Shown in pieces: positions 62,438 to 64,000 of a stretch of DNA of 64,000 nucleotides. The stretch lies in contig NZ_VCEJ01000002.1 of assembly GCF_005860805.1 (NCBI RefSeq), positions 1,658,375-1,722,374 on the forward strand. Direction: 5' to 3'. The DNA comes from Dyadobacter luticola. Lineage in GTDB: Bacteria; Bacteroidota; Bacteroidia; Cytophagales; Spirosomataceae. Position numbers and translations under genes: made by a program. The notes below the pieces were generated by a model. That model made no database searches. It was not told where the DNA came from and saw only the letters and a program-made list of their open reading frames with translations. Each line of letters starts with the position of its first letter. The stretch's first letter is position 1.

Positions 62438-64000
62438 TTGAACACATTTACACCCTCCCGATTTGCGGCAGCTTTAACATTTTTGTTGGCAATTTGCGCC
62501 GCCGCCACTTTCGCCCAGCTGCCCGTCCCGACCGACTTTTTATCCAAAGAATTTCATAAGGGTCGCCGTGATGCTTTGCGCCAAATGATGCCTGCAAACT
62601 CTGTGATGGCGGTTTTTGCTTCGCCGGTACGGAATTTTGCGAATGATGTGGATTATAAATATCACCAGAATCCTGACCTCTATTATTTCAGCGGCTACAC
62701 GGAGCCTAACTCGGTGCTGCTGATTTTCAAGGACGCGCAGAAGGATTCAGCCGGACAGTCCTACAACGAAATGTTTTTTGTCCAGAAACGGAATCCCGAG
62801 CGGGAGCAGTGGACCGGAAAACGGCTGGGAATTGAGGGCGTGAAGGCGATGGGTTTTTCCACGGTTTATAATGCAGAGGATTTCGCCCGGTATGCGCCGG
62901 ATTTGTCGGATTTTTCCAAGATCACATTTGAATTCCCAAAAGCGCTGGCAGACAACATTACGCAGTCGGATGAAGTTTTTGATCTAGTCAATATTTTTAA
63001 GAAAAAGGCAGGTATGCCTGCTGATTTCGACGCGGATGTGATGGGCGACGTGATGTCTGTGAAACAATATCCCAGGCTGCTCGCATCGACGCAGATTTTG
63101 ACCGGATACTTTAAATCGCTGGCTGCGAGAAGTGAAAATTATTCGAAAAATCCACTGATTCAGCGACTTATGTCGGTGAAAGATACCAGCGAGGTGACCG
63201 CGATTCTAAAAGAAACCGCTGCCCTGAAATGGGATCCGTCACTTTACGACTACGCTACCAGGGAGTTAAGACAAATCAAAACCGCCGAAGAGCTGGTGCT
63301 GATGCGCAAAGCGATTGATATTTCGGCGCACGGACACAATGAGGCGATGAAGGCGATCAAACCCGATATGTCGGAGCTGGAATTGCAGGGTATCCAGGAA
63401 TTTGTACACCGGAAAATGGGCGCGGAATATGAGGGTTATCCGTCAATCGCAGGTGCCGGAAATAATGGCTGCGTGCTGCATTACATTGAAAACAATGTGA
63501 CAAAAGTTGGCGACAGCAAAATGATTTTGATGGACATTGGCGCTGAGTATCACGGTTATACCGCCGATGTGACGCGGACATTTCCGTCAAACGGAAAATT
63601 TACCGCAGAACAAAAACAGATTTACAACATTGTATACGAAGCGCAGGAAGCTGTTTTTAAAATATTAAAAGAAGGAACACCGTTTGCCGACATTGAAAAA
63701 ACAGCCCGCGATGTGGTTACGAATGGTTTGGTCAAACTCGGCATCCTGAAAGACGACAAGCAAAACCGGCTTTATTATCCGCACGGCTGCTCGCACTTTC
63801 TGGGTCTGGATGTGCATGACAAAGGGATTTATAACAAGCTGGCAGCGAACATGATCATCACCGTGGAGCCGGGAATTTACATTCCCGAGGGTAGCGATTG
63901 TGATAAAAAGTGGTGGGGAATTGCGGTGCGCATCGAGGACGATGCTTTGATCAAAAAAGACGGTTATGAGGTTCTTTCGGCCATGGCGGCGAGGAAATTG
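62438..64000 (+). CDS. Secreted Xaa-Pro aminopeptidase (M24B), 3' end cut by window
   Basis: 521 codons visible, open to the last base. The start is TTG at 62438 because no ATG lies between the in-frame stop at 62408 and the conserved region. It gives a signal peptide (TFLLAICAAATFAQLP). An N-terminal creatinase-like domain (YYFSGYTEPNSVLLIFKD) is followed by the metallopeptidase. Its metal ligands are Asp366 (LMDIGA), Asp377 (ADVTRTF), His453 (GCSHFLGLDVHD), Glu477 (TVEPGIY) and Glu500 (RIEDDA). All five are present, so it should be active. It removes N-terminal residues before proline. The C-terminal end is missing. Confidence 0.93.
   Translation, partial: MNTFTPSRFAAALTFLLAICAAATFAQLPVPTDFLSKEFHKGRRDALRQMMPANSVMAVFASPVRNFANDVDYKYHQNPDLYYFSGYTEPNSVLLIFKDAQKDSAGQSYNEMFFVQKRNPEREQWTGKRLGIEGVKAMGFSTVYNAEDFARYAPDLSDFSKITFEFPKALADNITQSDEVFDLVNIFKKKAGMPADFDADVMGDVMSVKQYPRLLASTQILTGYFKSLAARSENYSKNPLIQRLMSVKDTSEVTAILKETAALKWDPSLYDYATRELRQIKTAEELVLMRKAIDISAHGHNEAMKAIKPDMSELELQGIQEFVHRKMGAEYEGYPSIAGAGNNGCVLHYIENNVTKVGDSKMILMDIGAEYHGYTADVTRTFPSNGKFTAEQKQIYNIVYEAQEAVFKILKEGTPFADIEKTARDVVTNGLVKLGILKDDKQNRLYYPHGCSHFLGLDVHDKGIYNKLAANMIITVEPGIYIPEGSDCDKKWWGIAVRIEDDALIKKDGYEVLSAMAARKL

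Noticed and set aside
1..64000. CRISPR array, prophage, insertion sequence, tRNA or rRNA
   Set aside because: No regularly spaced short repeats, integrase, transposase, cloverleaf or ribosomal RNA sequence was recognised on either strand.

Overview
The window looks like chromosome of an aerobic, glycan-using Bacteroidota bacterium, most likely a Cytophagales member close to Dyadobacter or Spirosoma. This is inferred from a CcoN-CcoO fusion in a cbb3 oxidase cluster, a SusC/SusD pair, a type IX secretion (T9SS) sorting domain, a periplasmic propeller sensor kinase with a LytTR regulator, many TAT-exported Gfo/Idh/MocA oxidoreductases, and several upstream boxes matching the Bacteroidota -7 element TAnnTTTG. 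No tRNA, rRNA, CRISPR array, phage or insertion sequence transposase was seen.

Layout. 1-6.3 kb (minus): cbb3 oxidase and its assembly factors, ccoI-ccoS-ccoNO-cco(Q)P-ccoG (ccoG is cut by the window edge). 0.2-0.4 kb and 6.4-7.0 kb: copies of a palindromic repeat that bracket a small GIY-YIG nuclease gene. 7-11 kb: an XRE regulator, a large nitronate-monooxygenase-like protein and a secreted tannase/feruloyl-esterase-family protein that follows a higBA toxin-antitoxin pair by only 7 nt. 11.7-12.6 kb: the higBA promoter faces a second, divergent hicBA-type module. 12.6-24.4 kb (minus): Gfo/Idh, GntR regulator, Gfo/Idh, SusC, SusD and a very large VCBS/ASPIC lipoprotein, with repeated or inverted sequences at four of the upstream regions that could form a regulatory circuit. 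24.5-29.3 kb: membrane protein, LytTR regulator and a 1208-residue propeller/GAF/LytS-type kinase. 29.5-40.4 kb: mixed metabolism (malic enzyme, GntP permease, two SGNH hydrolases, an esterase, a START-domain protein, a cytochrome b/molybdopterin oxidoreductase pair).

40.4-48.5 kb (minus) is a tight four-gene operon: beta-helix GH141-like protein with a PDZ domain, GH95 fucosidase, six-hairpin glycosidase and a 3-hydroxybutyrate-dehydrogenase-like SDR. It has gaps of 8-18 nt and no SusC/D of its own. 48.6-54.3 kb holds a GyrI-like protein, a third Gfo/Idh protein, a phytanoyl-CoA-dioxygenase-like protein, a divergent AraC regulator and two xylose-isomerase-like proteins (one exported). 54.7-62.4 kb holds lipoproteins, a PAS histidine kinase with a single-domain response regulator, an outer membrane barrel and a T9SS cargo protein. 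62.4 kb to the end is a secreted Xaa-Pro aminopeptidase that runs off the window.

Most of the content is ordinary for the group. The items most worth checking are the palindromic repeat family with the GIY-YIG gene, the long hairpin ending exactly at the start codon of the PAS kinase, the back-to-back toxin-antitoxin modules with a tannase gene apparently in the higBA transcript, the CcoQ-CcoP fusion, the symmetric elements around the GntR/Gfo-Idh/SusCD locus, and the cysteine-containing 594-residue TIM-barrel-like protein.
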